A DNA stretch of 54,344 nt from Coriobacteriia bacterium (GTDB lineage Bacteria; Actinomycetota; Coriobacteriia; Coriobacteriales; Atopobiaceae): the NCBI GenBank assembly GCA_030530145.1, contig JAUMVN010000015.1:1-54344 (forward strand), written 5' to 3'. Below the pieces are notes generated by a model. That model was not told where the DNA came from, did not search any database, and saw nothing but the letters and a program-made list of their open reading frames with translations. The position numbers and the translations under genes were made by a program. This document shows, piece by piece, positions 1-8,476 of this stretch. The first letter of the stretch is position 1. Each line of letters opens with the position of its first letter.

Positions 1-96
1 TTGCAGCTGGCGGCTTGCGGGCAAAAGGGCGGTTGAGTTTCAAAACGGGCGTTTTCGGCGCCATCGAGCCTCCAAAGGCGACCCGCCGCGCACTTT

Positions 97-165
97 GGGA
101 CAAAAACAAAAACTCAAAGCCCTGAGTTTGAAAAAAGTTTTTGAGGTTGTCCCAGCTTTTGTCCC
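97..165. other. Nested inverted repeats in leader-like DNA
   Basis: The 355 bases before the first gene hold no convincing coding sequence. GGGACAA (97-103) can pair with TTGTCCC (147-153), enclosing a 7-bp stem AAACTCA/TGAGTTT (110-116 with 123-129). The same left arm, extended to GGGACAAAA, can instead pair with TTTTGTCCC (157-165). Two mutually exclusive pairings of this kind can mark a regulated RNA leader. They could equally be the tail of something that begins outside the window. Confidence 0.35.
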
Positions 166-282
166 CGAAGCCGACGAAACGCGACATCGCGTCATTCGGC
201 GGCACGCGTTCCGTGTCGATGCCGAAAACTGGGTGTAACTGGAGTGACGGGACGGCAGAACCGACGCCATCGAGTGGGAGTA

Positions 283-312
283 ACGAACAACAGTTCGTAT
301 TAATAATAAAGT
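283..312 (+). promoter_or_regulatory. Candidate promoter/operator of the two-component module
   Basis: A 6-bp inverted repeat ACGAAC-AACA-GTTCGT (283-298) runs straight into an AT-rich stretch (TATTAATAATAA). That stretch is the best -10 candidate before the response regulator at 356. No good -35 box is visible. The dyad could bind the regulator itself, which is an inference. Confidence 0.35.
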
Positions 313-355
313 AGCAGATAGAGCGGCCATTTCAAACGAAAGGAGGGAGGGACCT

Positions 356-1036
356 GTGGCACGGATTTTCATCATCGAGGACGATGCGCCTTTGCGCGAG
401 GGGCTCGTGCGCTTGCTGGATCTGCACGGCCATGAATGCGTCTGCTGCCAATCGTTTTCCGATGCCGCAGACGAGGCGCTGGCGGCCGATGCCGACTGCG
501 TCCTGCTCGACCTCTCGCTCCCAGGCGCCTTCGGGCACCAAATCTGCCGCGACATCCGTCGCGACAGCGACGTCCCCGTGATCGTGGTCACGTCCTCTGA
601 CAGCGAGTTCGACGAGGTCCTGAGCCTTGATGTGGGAGCCGACGATTACGTGACCAAGCCCTACCGCCCCGCCGCGCTGCTTGCCCGCATCGAGCGAGCG
701 CTTGCGCGCAGGCAGGATTCGGAAGCTACGACCTCGAAGGCCCTCGAAGTCGGCGGCGTCTCGCTTGACCCTTCACACGGCGAAGTTTCGTTTGGAAACA
801 AAACCTGCGAGCTCACGCGCAACGAGCTGCGCATCCTCCATGTGCTCATGCAAAGCGCGGGCGAGGTCATCACGCGCGCCGAGCTCATGGAGGAGCTTTG
901 GCAGACCGACTCCTTCGTGGACGACAACACGCTCACGGTGAACGTCAACCGCCTGCGCCGCTGCCTCGAGAATATCGGCGTGCCGGGCGGCTTTGTCGAG
1001 ACCAAGCGCGGACAAGGCTACTTGGTGCGCCCATGA
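356..1036 (+). CDS. OmpR-family response regulator (Bce-type module)
   Basis: This is a 226-residue DNA-binding response regulator. An N-terminal receiver domain has the acidic pair near residues 9-10, the phospho-acceptor Asp at 52 (LLDLSLPG) and the conserved Lys near 101 (VTKPYRP). A C-terminal winged-helix domain spans about residues 130-226. The start is GTG with a strong upstream GGAGGGAGGG. The gene overlaps the kinase by 4 bp (ATGA), so the two are translationally coupled. With the kinase, ABC ATPase and FtsX-like permease that follow, it forms a Bce-type cell-envelope stress module. It probably activates the transporter genes in response to a peptide antibiotic. The ligand cannot be read from sequence. 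Confidence 0.93.
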   Translation: MARIFIIEDDAPLREGLVRLLDLHGHECVCCQSFSDAADEALAADADCVLLDLSLPGAFGHQICRDIRRDSDVPVIVVTSSDSEFDEVLSLDVGADDYVTKPYRPAALLARIERALARRQDSEATTSKALEVGGVSLDPSHGEVSFGNKTCELTRNELRILHVLMQSAGEVITRAELMEELWQTDSFVDDNTLTVNVNRLRRCLENIGVPGGFVETKRGQGYLVRP

Positions 1037-2148
1037 GCGGGCCAAGATGGAGCTTCGCGGCCTTCGCCCGCGACCGCGCTCCGCTGGCCGCCGTCGCCCT
1101 TCTCTGCATCGGGGCCGCGGCGTTCGTGCTCGACGTGACGCAAGCGACAACGGGGACTATCGCGCTTGTGACCGTCCTGCTGCTTGCAGGCCTCGCCGCC
1201 GCGCTCTTGGCCGCCTATCACCGCGACGCGCGCTTCTGGCGCCAACTCGCCGATTTATCGGACGACCCCGCCTCCGCGCGCTTCATCTCGTCGCTCCTCC
1301 GCGAAGCCCGCACACTCGAAGCCCGGCTCGCTTGCGAAGCGTTGCAGGCGCAGGGCGCCGCCGCCACCGACGAGGTCAACGCCATTCGCGACGATGCGAG
1401 CGCCCATCGGCGCTACACCGAACTTTGGGTGCACCAAGCCAAGGCGGCTGTGGCCGCGCTGCAACTCGAGCTCGCCCCGCTGCACGGCGCCGATGCCGAT
1501 TCCGCGCGGGCCGAGCTCGCGCGCATCGAGGCGCAGATCGAGCAGGCCCTGTACTGCTCTCGCGCCCAAACCGTGAGCAACGACTACCTTATCCGCGAGG
1601 TCAAGCTCATCGACGTCGTCAACGCTGCAGTGCGAAAGCAGGCGCGACGCATGATCCGCGCAGGGATTGCGCCCCAGGTTGAAATCGATGAACAGGCCAG
1701 CGTCCTTACCGACGAGAAGTGGCTGGTGTTCATCCTGGGCCAGATCATGGACAACTCCATCAAGTACGGCGCGCGACGCATAGCGTTCTCACTGGAGATC
1801 AGCGATGCGAACACCGCCGACGGATGCACTTGGCTGCGTGTTTCAGACGACGGCGACGGCATCCCCGCCGCCGATGCGCCTCGCGTGTTCGAGCGCGGCT
1901 TCACGGGGAAGGCCGGACGCACGCACCATCCCGCCACGGGCATGGGTCTCTACCTGGTGGCCTGCGCCTGCCGCGACCTGGGGCTCGGCATCGAGCTTGA
2001 AAGCGAGGAAGGAGCGGGCACTGCGATCAGCATCGGCTTTCCGCAGGATCGGCGGCGATTGGAGCTTGCCGCCGCGAAGCGGGCTGAAGCAGGCCCGACT
2101 GGCTCGCCTGAGCAGGCGGAACCGGCGGCGAACCTTACGCAAACGTAA
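1033..2148 (+). CDS. Intramembrane-sensing histidine kinase (BceS-like)
   Basis: This is a 371-residue kinase. Two closely spaced membrane helices (about 18-34 and 42-62) have almost no extracellular loop, the hallmark of intramembrane-sensing kinases that take their signal from a partner ABC permease. The phospho-acceptor is probably His134 in LWVHQAK, which aligns with the BceS WVHQIK box. The Thr-Pro that usually follows is replaced by Ala-Ala. The ATPase domain shows an N box (DNSIKYG), a G1 box (DDGDGIP) and a G2 box (GMGLYL). The ATG at 1033 is chosen because it overlaps the regulator stop; an in-frame start further upstream would lie inside the regulator gene. Confidence 0.9.
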   Translation: MSGPRWSFAAFARDRAPLAAVALLCIGAAAFVLDVTQATTGTIALVTVLLLAGLAAALLAAYHRDARFWRQLADLSDDPASARFISSLLREARTLEARLACEALQAQGAAATDEVNAIRDDASAHRRYTELWVHQAKAAVAALQLELAPLHGADADSARAELARIEAQIEQALYCSRAQTVSNDYLIREVKLIDVVNAAVRKQARRMIRAGIAPQVEIDEQASVLTDEKWLVFILGQIMDNSIKYGARRIAFSLEISDANTADGCTWLRVSDDGDGIPAADAPRVFERGFTGKAGRTHHPATGMGLYLVACACRDLGLGIELESEEGAGTAISIGFPQDRRRLELAAAKRAEAGPTGSPEQAEPAANLTQT

Positions 2149-2161
2149 GGTTCGGGTAAGG
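2131..2161 (+). promoter_or_regulatory. Dyad and direct-repeat operator before the ABC transporter
   Basis: A perfect 9-bp inverted repeat AACCTTACG-CAAA-CGTAAGGTT (2131-2152) spans the kinase stop codon. Its right arm also starts a direct repeat GTAAGG-N5-GTAAGG (2145-2161) with an 11-bp step, the usual spacing of OmpR-family binding sites. No U-run follows, so it is unlikely to be a terminator. The likely role is a response-regulator site driving the ABC operon at 2234. Confidence 0.55.
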
Positions 2162-2233
2162 CAAATCGATGGATGACGGCGCGCGAAAGCTGGACGATGG
2201 GGACAACATCCACTGCAATGAAAGGACCCGAGC

Positions 2234-3070
2234 ATGAATGCTGTTCGCATCAATCCCCTTGCAACGCCCACGCCCGCCGACGCGCAGGGCGGCGCGCTTC
2301 TGCGCGTGACCGACGTCGAGAAGGCCTACGGCTCGCGCGGAGCCGTGACGCATGCCCTCGCAGGCGTGAGCTTTGCCATCGAGGCCGGCGAGTTCGTGGC
2401 CGTCATGGGGCCATCGGGCTCCGGCAAGAGCACACTGCTCAACTGCATCTCGACGATCGACCAGGTCAGCGGCGGGCACATCGTCCTCAATGGACGTGAT
2501 ATCACCGAGCTGCGCGGTCGCGAGCTTTCCCGTTTCCGCCGCGAGAGCCTGGGCTTCATCTTCCAGGACGCCAACCTGCTCGATACCCTCACAGGGTTCG
2601 AGAACATCGCCCTCGCCCTCACCATCAAGGGCGTATCCGCAGGCCAAGTTCGCGAGAGGGTCGACCGCGTCTCAAAGCTCCTTGGCGTCGAGGACGTGCT
2701 GGACAAGCGCCCTAACCAGATGTCGGGCGGCCAGCGCCAGCGCGTGGCCGCCGCGCGAGCCATCGTCGGCGATCCCAGGCTCGTGCTCGCCGACGAGCCA
2801 ACGGGTGCGCTCGACTCCCGCAACACCGCGGTCCTGCTCGAGACCCTCGAAGTCCTCAACGCAAAGCTCGGCAGCACCATCATCATGGTCACGCACGACG
2901 CCTTCGCCGCCTCGCATGCGGGGCGCGTGCTCTTCATAAAGGACGGCAAGCTCTTCAGCGAGGTGCGACGCGGCAGCGGCTCGCGCGAGGACTTCTACAC
3001 GCGCATCCTCGAGGTCCAGGCGTTTCTCGGCGGGCGCACCGGCTCGGTTGCGCCCCGCCACGCGCGTTAG
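2234..3070 (+). CDS. Bce-type ABC transporter ATP-binding protein
   Basis: This is a 278-residue MacB/BceA-type ATPase. It shows Walker A GPSGSGKST (about residue 57), the signature MSGGQRQRVAAARA, Walker B LVLADEPTGALD and an H-loop (MVTHD). It energises the FtsX-type permease encoded 9 bp downstream. In this family the complex frees or removes cell-wall-active peptides and signals to the kinase. The start ATG has an upstream AAAGGACC. A short Ala/Pro-rich N-terminal extension (about 20 residues) precedes the conserved fold. Confidence 0.93.
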   Translation: MNAVRINPLATPTPADAQGGALLRVTDVEKAYGSRGAVTHALAGVSFAIEAGEFVAVMGPSGSGKSTLLNCISTIDQVSGGHIVLNGRDITELRGRELSRFRRESLGFIFQDANLLDTLTGFENIALALTIKGVSAGQVRERVDRVSKLLGVEDVLDKRPNQMSGGQRQRVAAARAIVGDPRLVLADEPTGALDSRNTAVLLETLEVLNAKLGSTIIMVTHDAFAASHAGRVLFIKDGKLFSEVRRGSGSREDFYTRILEVQAFLGGRTGSVAPRHAR

Positions 3071-3079
3071 GGGGCTGCC

Positions 3080-5176
3080 ATGCTTGTGAAGCTCGCCTTG
3101 CGCAACGTGCGCCGCAGCGCGCGCGAATACGCCATCTATTTCGTCACTCTCGTCCTGGGCGTCGCCGTCTTCTACGCTTTCAACGCCATCGGCGACTCGT
3201 CTGCGCTCTTCGAAGCCAAGGAGAACGGTGAAGGGGTGCTGACCAGCGGCGGCATCGACGTCTTCGGCCTCATCTCGCAGCTCATCTCTATGTTCAGTGC
3301 GGTCGTGGCCGTGGTGCTGGGGCTGCTTGTCCTATACGCCAACCGCTTCGTCGTGCGCGCCAGGAAGCACGAGTTCGGCACCTATCTCCTGCTTGGCATG
3401 ACGGCTCCGCAGGTCTGCGCCGTCATCCTCATGGAGACGCTCTCGGTCGGCGCCATCTCGCTCGCCTGCGGGCTTGCCCTGGGCATCGGCGTGAGCCAGG
3501 GGCTCTCGTTCGCGGCGGCCGCGCTGCTCAAGATGAGCATCGCCAACTACCAGATCACCTTCAGCGTGAACTCGGCCGCAGCCACGCTGGCAACCTTCGC
3601 GGCGATCTTCCTGGTCACCGCCGCTTTCAATGCGCTGCAGATCGGCCGCTGCCGAATCATCACCCTGCTCAATTCCCGCTCGACAGGCGAGCGCATGGCG
3701 CTGCACCGCCCCGTCTTTTGCGTGGTCGGGTTCGCGCTGGCCATAGCGATTCTCGCCCTCGCCTACTGCACGCTCGCCGCATTCGACATGAACTTCACGA
3801 GCGACGAGTTCCTCCGGGCCACGGCCCTTATGCTCGCAGGCACCCTGCTCCTGTTCTGGTCGGGCTCGGGCTTCGTCGTCTTCGTGTTCTCGCGCTCCGA
3901 CAGCGTTTACCTGCGGGGCCTTCGTATGTTCACGGTGCGTCAGGTCGCCCACAAGGCGAACACCGCCTTCGTCTCGCTGTGGGCCGTATGCGTGCTGCTC
4001 TTCTTTGCCATCGCCACGTTCGCCTGCGGCTCCGGCCTCGCGAGCCTCTACTCGGGCGACATGAGCGAGTCTGCCCCATACGATGCCTCGTTCATCGGCT
4101 TCATCGCGTCGTCTGAGGAACCAAGTCACGAAGTCTATCAAGAAAACGACGGCGACTCCCTTGCCTGGATGAAGGAGAACTGCCCCAGCTGGAGCGAGCT
4201 CGTAAAAACCGCCGCCCAGATCGACCATTGGTTTGCCGAGCGCATGACCTACGGCGAACTCGAGAAGGCCCTCGGCATCTCGTCAGGTTCCAGCATCGAC
4301 TCAACCTTCGCGAGCTACCCCGTGGAGTTCGTGGGCGTCTCGCAGTACAACAGGGTCGCCCGTCTCATCGGCGCGCAGGAGATCGTCATGGCAGACGACG
4401 AGTACGCCGTCTGCAACAACGTGGACAGCCTTTCCGCGTTTTCCGAAGCACTCGCCTCGAGCGGGAAGGGCGTCGACATGCTGGGCACGCATCTCAAGGC
4501 TTCCGGCACGCTCGTTACGGCGCAGCTCGTAGACGACGAGAACGCTTACTCGACCGCCGTCCTCGTCGTGCCTGACGGTATCGTGCGAACGGCGCGCGCA
4601 GAGGGCCTGTGCCCGGGCCAGTCCACCGTGGACGTCATGTACCGCGACGGGCTTTCGCGGGCCGTGGCCACCGCGCAGCTCAGCGAGGAATGCGAGCAGG
4701 CGAGAGAAAGCGGGTCCGTCTGGCCCTATTCGTCCGCGCTCGACCCCGAGACGATCCGCAGCGGCACCCTGGCGTTGAAGCTCACCATCACGTACCTGGG
4801 CCTCTACATCAGCTTCGTTTTCCTCGTGACCACCGCGGCCGTGCTCTCGGTGCAGCAGCTCTCCGAGGTTGCCGAGAGCATCGGGCGCTACCGGATGCTC
4901 GCCCGGCTCGGCTGCAATCGGCGCACGCTGATGGCAAGCCTGCGCTCGCAGATGGCGGCCTACTTCGCGGCACCGCTCGTGGTCGCGCTCTGCCACGCGG
5001 CCTGTGCGGTGGGCGTCATGTACACGAGCGCGCTCTCGTTCGAGGGCGTCGATCCGTTGGTGCTCGCGGGAGCGGCGGGGCTCGTCATGGGCGTCTACCT
5101 GCTCTACCTCGTCTGCACCTACCAGGTGGCAAAGGGCGCGATCGTCTCCGGCGTCGGGAGCCGGCTGCTCAGCTAG
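3080..5176 (+). CDS. FtsX-like ABC permease (BceB type)
   Basis: This is a 698-residue permease with about ten predicted membrane helices. The first helix is near residues 20-38, a group of helices spans about 60-300, a large extracellular domain spans about 310-540, and C-terminal helices span about 560-690. This is the BceB plan: two FtsX units around a large sensory domain between TM7 and TM8. It begins nine bases after the ATPase stop and has a weak ribosome-binding site, consistent with coupled translation. Length is slightly above typical BceB (about 650), through the extracellular domain. The substrate is unknown but probably a cell-wall-active peptide. Confidence 0.9.
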   Translation: MLVKLALRNVRRSAREYAIYFVTLVLGVAVFYAFNAIGDSSALFEAKENGEGVLTSGGIDVFGLISQLISMFSAVVAVVLGLLVLYANRFVVRARKHEFGTYLLLGMTAPQVCAVILMETLSVGAISLACGLALGIGVSQGLSFAAAALLKMSIANYQITFSVNSAAATLATFAAIFLVTAAFNALQIGRCRIITLLNSRSTGERMALHRPVFCVVGFALAIAILALAYCTLAAFDMNFTSDEFLRATALMLAGTLLLFWSGSGFVVFVFSRSDSVYLRGLRMFTVRQVAHKANTAFVSLWAVCVLLFFAIATFACGSGLASLYSGDMSESAPYDASFIGFIASSEEPSHEVYQENDGDSLAWMKENCPSWSELVKTAAQIDHWFAERMTYGELEKALGISSGSSIDSTFASYPVEFVGVSQYNRVARLIGAQEIVMADDEYAVCNNVDSLSAFSEALASSGKGVDMLGTHLKASGTLVTAQLVDDENAYSTAVLVVPDGIVRTARAEGLCPGQSTVDVMYRDGLSRAVATAQLSEECEQARESGSVWPYSSALDPETIRSGTLALKLTITYLGLYISFVFLVTTAAVLSVQQLSEVAESIGRYRMLARLGCNRRTLMASLRSQMAAYFAAPLVVALCHAACAVGVMYTSALSFEGVDPLVLAGAAGLVMGVYLLYLVCTYQVAKGAIVSGVGSRLLS

Positions 5177-5396
5177 CACAAGGAGGAGGATCTGGCAGCG
5201 CCCGGAATTCGACTCAGCCTGCGTGCATATGCGCGAATGATCGCCAACGCCGCCGTTAAGCTGGCGCGACCAGGGCCTATATCTCGACGCATCCTTGCTC
5301 ATCTGCGCCCTTCTCGGTCTCGGAACTCACCGATCATCCCTCTTGGTTTCGAGGCTCTTCGTGTGCTGCGCGCAGTGCAACAAACGGAATCGGAAC

Positions 5397-5476
5397 TATA
5401 TGTAAGATTCGTCGTCCCTGCTTGAAATCTTACATATACGTACTATTCTTAACGGCAAACAGAAATCTTATGTTTA
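5397..5476 (+). promoter_or_regulatory. Operator of the hipBA operon
   Basis: Two perfect 12-bp arms, TATATGTAAGAT (5397-5408) and ATCTTACATATA (5427-5438), are separated by 18 bases. A third partial half-site ATCTTATGTTTA lies at 5465-5476, just before the antitoxin start. The arms are AT-rich and overlap the only plausible promoter. This fits cooperative autorepression by the HipB-like protein and HipA. The 5177-5396 stretch between the permease and this site shows no gene. Confidence 0.7.
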
Positions 5477-5485
5477 GGGAAGATT

Positions 5486-5734
5486 ATGCAGACTATCTCA
5501 CACGATTTACTCCTTGCGTCAGGCATTCCCGTGGTCGATACGAAGACGCTCGGCAGCGCTTTACGCGCACGTCGCAAGACGCTCGGCTACACGCAAGAAG
5601 ACGTGGCCTCTATGTTGAGCTTCAGCCCGCGCTTGGTCGGCGATATCGAGCGCGGGCGCGAGACGGTCGGCTTCGGCAAGGTGCTTGCCTATGCGACCGG
5701 TCTCGGTGTCGACCTCATTGCGGCGGAAAGGTAA
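5486..5734 (+). CDS. hipB: HipB-like XRE-family antitoxin
   Basis: This is an 82-residue protein with a Cro/C1 helix-turn-helix at about residues 23-78. The motif LGYTQEDVASML is followed by the recognition helix SPRLVGDIERGRE. It is short, as expected for HipB-type antitoxins, which repress their own promoter and hold HipA inactive. The ATG is preceded by AGGGA. HipA follows after 6 bp. Confidence 0.88.
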   Translation: MQTISHDLLLASGIPVVDTKTLGSALRARRKTLGYTQEDVASMLSFSPRLVGDIERGRETVGFGKVLAYATGLGVDLIAAER

Positions 5735-5740
5735 GGGGCC

Positions 5741-7015
5741 ATGGATAAGCTCATGGTTTTCCGGGAGATCGGCGGCGAATACGAGCTTGTCGGGATTTTG
5801 CGCGCCACCGACGATGGAGCTGTGTTCTCCTATGCCGAGGAATATCTGGAAAGCTCCGCGCCGGCTTCGATCTCTGTGAACTTCCCTTTGCGCGAGGGGC
5901 CTTTCGAGTCCGCTGAAACCAGGCGTTTCTTCGACGGATTGGCTCCGGAAGGCCAGCTTCGCAAGGCGATGTCCGCCGCTTTCCACAGCGATAGATCCGA
6001 TTACCGGGAGTTTATGGCCCGCTTAAACAATGAATCGGCAGGTGCCTTGGTGTTCGCCGAGGATCCGGCCATACTTGTCGAAGGTCGCGGCTATAAGAAA
6101 TACACGATGGACGACCTCGAGGATTTTGCCCGCTCTCCAAGGTCGGGGGAGCTGAGAGCCGGTATGGTATCAAGGCTCTCTTTGGCGGGCGCTCAGGCTA
6201 AGATCGGCCTGCATCATGTTGGCGTCGATGTTGCCGACGGTTGGCTGCTGCCCATGGGGTCTGCGCCCTCCACATATATCGTTAAGGCCGTTGACGACTT
6301 TTTTCCCGGGCAAACGATCAATGAGGCCCTCTGTATGAAAGTGGCGACGGCGCTTGGCTATGAGACGGCCGACTGCGAACTCATAGATATAGACGGCTTC
6401 GAGCCGCTGCTTGCCGTGAAGAGGTTCGATAGATTGCCGGCGGAAGTGGGGGGCGACTTTCCGCGTCGCCTTCATCAGGAGGACTTTTGCCAGGCGCTCG
6501 GCTATGAGCCTTACCAGAAATATGAACCTACGGACGGCAACTACGCAATTAACTCGGCTTTGATGATTGGCCGTACGACCAGGAATCCGTTCGGTGACAG
6601 AATGGGCTTCCTTTCGAGGCTCCTTTTGGACTGGGCGATTGGAAACTGCGACAACCATCTTAAGAACCACTCGCTACTTTGGGGCGCCGACTGGGGGTCT
6701 CGAACGCTCTCGCCTATTTACGACCTTACCTGCACGACCATATATCCCGAGTTGGATAGGGAGATGGGCGTCTCGTTGTGCAGGAGCAGGAAAATCGATG
6801 ACGTGAGGCGCGGCGACCTTGTAGAGTTGGCAAAGCAGTTGAGGGCTCCCAGGCATTTTCTGGATTCCGAGTTGGAGGAGATCGACGATAAGTTGCTAGT
6901 TGTCCTCGAATCTTGTGTGGCGGAGCTGGTGGGGGCCGGCTTTTCCCAAGCCGAGCAAATCGGCGAAGGGATTGCGGAAGGTTACCGAATGAGACGGGCG
7001 GCTCTAGACGCTTAG
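5741..7015 (+). CDS. hipA: HipA-family serine/threonine kinase toxin
   Basis: This is a 424-residue HipA. The N-terminal subdomain (about residues 1-105) is followed by the catalytic region. It carries the Ser-containing activation loop SLAGAQAKIGL (about 147-157), the catalytic Asp in NCDNHLKNHS (about 305) and the metal-binding YDLT (about 327). HipA proteins phosphorylate a cellular target, in E. coli glutamyl-tRNA synthetase, and cause persistence. Its DNA is visibly less GC-rich, with more A/T-ending codons, than the flanking genes, suggesting acquisition. All catalytic motifs look intact. Confidence 0.92.
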   Translation: MDKLMVFREIGGEYELVGILRATDDGAVFSYAEEYLESSAPASISVNFPLREGPFESAETRRFFDGLAPEGQLRKAMSAAFHSDRSDYREFMARLNNESAGALVFAEDPAILVEGRGYKKYTMDDLEDFARSPRSGELRAGMVSRLSLAGAQAKIGLHHVGVDVADGWLLPMGSAPSTYIVKAVDDFFPGQTINEALCMKVATALGYETADCELIDIDGFEPLLAVKRFDRLPAEVGGDFPRRLHQEDFCQALGYEPYQKYEPTDGNYAINSALMIGRTTRNPFGDRMGFLSRLLLDWAIGNCDNHLKNHSLLWGADWGSRTLSPIYDLTCTTIYPELDREMGVSLCRSRKIDDVRRGDLVELAKQLRAPRHFLDSELEEIDDKLLVVLESCVAELVGAGFSQAEQIGEGIAEGYRMRRAALDA

Positions 7016-7028
7016 GACGGACACGGCT

Positions 7029-7350
7029 TTAGAGCGCACGGCTTCGTTCCCTAAACCTCCCGATGAAGCGCTGGACCATGAGCTGCGCGGCGCCGACGGG
7101 TGCGCCGCGGAAGGGGTGCTTGGCCTAAACGATGCGGCAGCCTTCTGCGGGGAAGGGGCTGAGGGCGCACATCGCATGATCGACTTGCGTTAGATAGGGC
7201 TCGAGCGCGGGCGGCACGGCGATGCCGATGCCGACGGGACGGCTCTTGTGCTGCTTGAGCTCGGAGACCATCGCCCCGGAGATCTCCTCGGTGGCGCCCT
7301 GTTCCTCACAGGCAACCTTCATGCCCTCATTCAGCAGCAGAGACCCCACT
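7029..7350 (-). pseudogene. Decayed LysR-family regulator (C-terminal fragment)
   Basis: On the minus strand the frame ending at 7029 reads like the C-terminal part of a LysR effector domain: GIGIAVPPALEPYL, then an in-frame TAG (7127-7125) where the family usually has Trp, then AKHP and a terminal AQLMVQRFIGRFRE. Upstream residues (LLNEGMKVACEEQG) also look LysR-like, but the region between is short and the N-terminal DNA-binding domain is absent. It sits divergently beside an aldo/keto reductase, the usual place for its LysR regulator. Confidence 0.65.
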
Positions 7351-7465
7351 CCCTGCAAACGCACAGCAGGGTGAATGGAACGCCGGTGAACCCCGTACAC
7401 GCACCTCAAGCCGCCGCGCCTTATAGTGGGATGAGACGAAAACACGTCTGCAACGGAGTGCCAGG

Positions 7466-7534
7466 ATGAAGGAAGACATGTGGAACCGGTTCTTCTCGAG
7501 GGGGAAGCCCTCCGGGAGATTCCTCTCGCGCTAA
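7466..7534 (+). other. Short 22-codon ORF before the aldo/keto reductase
   Basis: ATG at 7466 opens a 22-codon frame (MKEDMWNRFFSRG...) that ends 31 bp before the reductase start. It could be a leader peptide or chance. No clear ribosome-binding site and no recognised family support it. Confidence 0.2.
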
Positions 7535-7565
7535 CAGGAACGGCTGACACGAGAGGACAGGGAAC

Positions 7566-8420
7566 ATGGAATACGTAAGGCTCAACAACGGCGTCGAGAT
7601 GCCCATGGTCGGCTTCGGCGTCTTCGAGATCGACCCCGGGCAGACGGCGCAGTGCGTCTACGACGCGCTCGAGGTGGGCTACCGCCTCATCGACACGGCG
7701 CAGGCGTACTACAACGAGGAGCAGGTCGGTGAGGGCATCGGGCGCGCGATGCGCGAGCTGGGCATAGCGCGCGAGGACATCTTCGTCACTACCAAGGTGT
7801 GGGTGACGGAGTTCGGCTACGAGAGGACGCGGGCCTCTGTGGAGGAGTCACTGCGCAAGCTGCGCCTCGACTACCTCGACCTCGTGCTCGTGCACCAATG
7901 CCTTTCCGACTACTACGGAGCGTGGCACGCCCTGGAGGACCTCTACGACGAGGGCAAGATACGCGCCATCGGCGTGTCCAACTTCAGCGCCGAGCGCATG
8001 GCCGACATCGCCACCTTCAACCGCGTCGTCCCCGCCGTCAACCAGGTGGAGACGCACCTCTTCTTCCAGCAGCACTCCCTGCACGGCTGGATGGAGAAGT
8101 ACGGCGTCCAGCACGAGGCATGGGGCCCGCTCGCGCAGCACCGCCTGGGCGAGATCCTGGCAAGCCCCGTCGTCTGCGCCATAGCCGAGGCGCACGGCAA
8201 GATGCCCGCGCAGGTTGCGCTGCGCCAGCACGTGCAGCGCGGCATCGTCGTCATCCCCAAGAGCGCGCACAAGGAGCGCATGCGCCAGAACCTCGACCTC
8301 TTCGACTTCGAGCTCACCGAGGACGAGATGGAGCGGCTGAGGTCCCTCGACGAGGACCGCTCCATATGGGCCGAGTACGACGACCCCATGATCGTCCGGT
8401 ACGCGATGACCGAGGAGTAG
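7566..8420 (+). CDS. Aldo/keto reductase (AKR5-like)
   Basis: This is a 284-residue NADPH-dependent oxidoreductase of the 2,5-diketo-gluconate reductase/AKR5 type. The catalytic tetrad is visible: Asp and Tyr in DTAQAYYNEE (about 43-52), Lys in TTKVW (about 78) and His in LVHQ (about 109). The cofactor-binding IPKSAHKERMRQN motif is near residue 235. The start ATG follows GAGAGGACAGGGA. A strong terminator follows, so it is a single-gene unit. The divergent LysR gene is decayed, so its former control may be lost. Confidence 0.92.
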   Translation: MEYVRLNNGVEMPMVGFGVFEIDPGQTAQCVYDALEVGYRLIDTAQAYYNEEQVGEGIGRAMRELGIAREDIFVTTKVWVTEFGYERTRASVEESLRKLRLDYLDLVLVHQCLSDYYGAWHALEDLYDEGKIRAIGVSNFSAERMADIATFNRVVPAVNQVETHLFFQQHSLHGWMEKYGVQHEAWGPLAQHRLGEILASPVVCAIAEAHGKMPAQVALRQHVQRGIVVIPKSAHKERMRQNLDLFDFELTEDEMERLRSLDEDRSIWAEYDDPMIVRYAMTEE

Positions 8421-8434
8421 TCAGAGACCCCTTG

Positions 8435-8468
8435 CGAGGGAGGCCCGATGCGGCCTCCCTCGTTTTTT
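8435..8468 (+). terminator. Rho-independent terminator after the aldo/keto reductase
   Basis: An 11-bp stem CGAGGGAGGCC/GGCCTCCCTCG (8435-8445 with 8452-8462) with a 6-base loop is followed by a run of Ts. Confidence 0.9.
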
Positions 8469-8476
8469 GCGTTCGA

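Noticed and set aside
5237-5425. A 62-codon frame between the permease and hipBA
   Set aside because: It runs into the hipBA operator arms, has no ribosome-binding site and no family resemblance.
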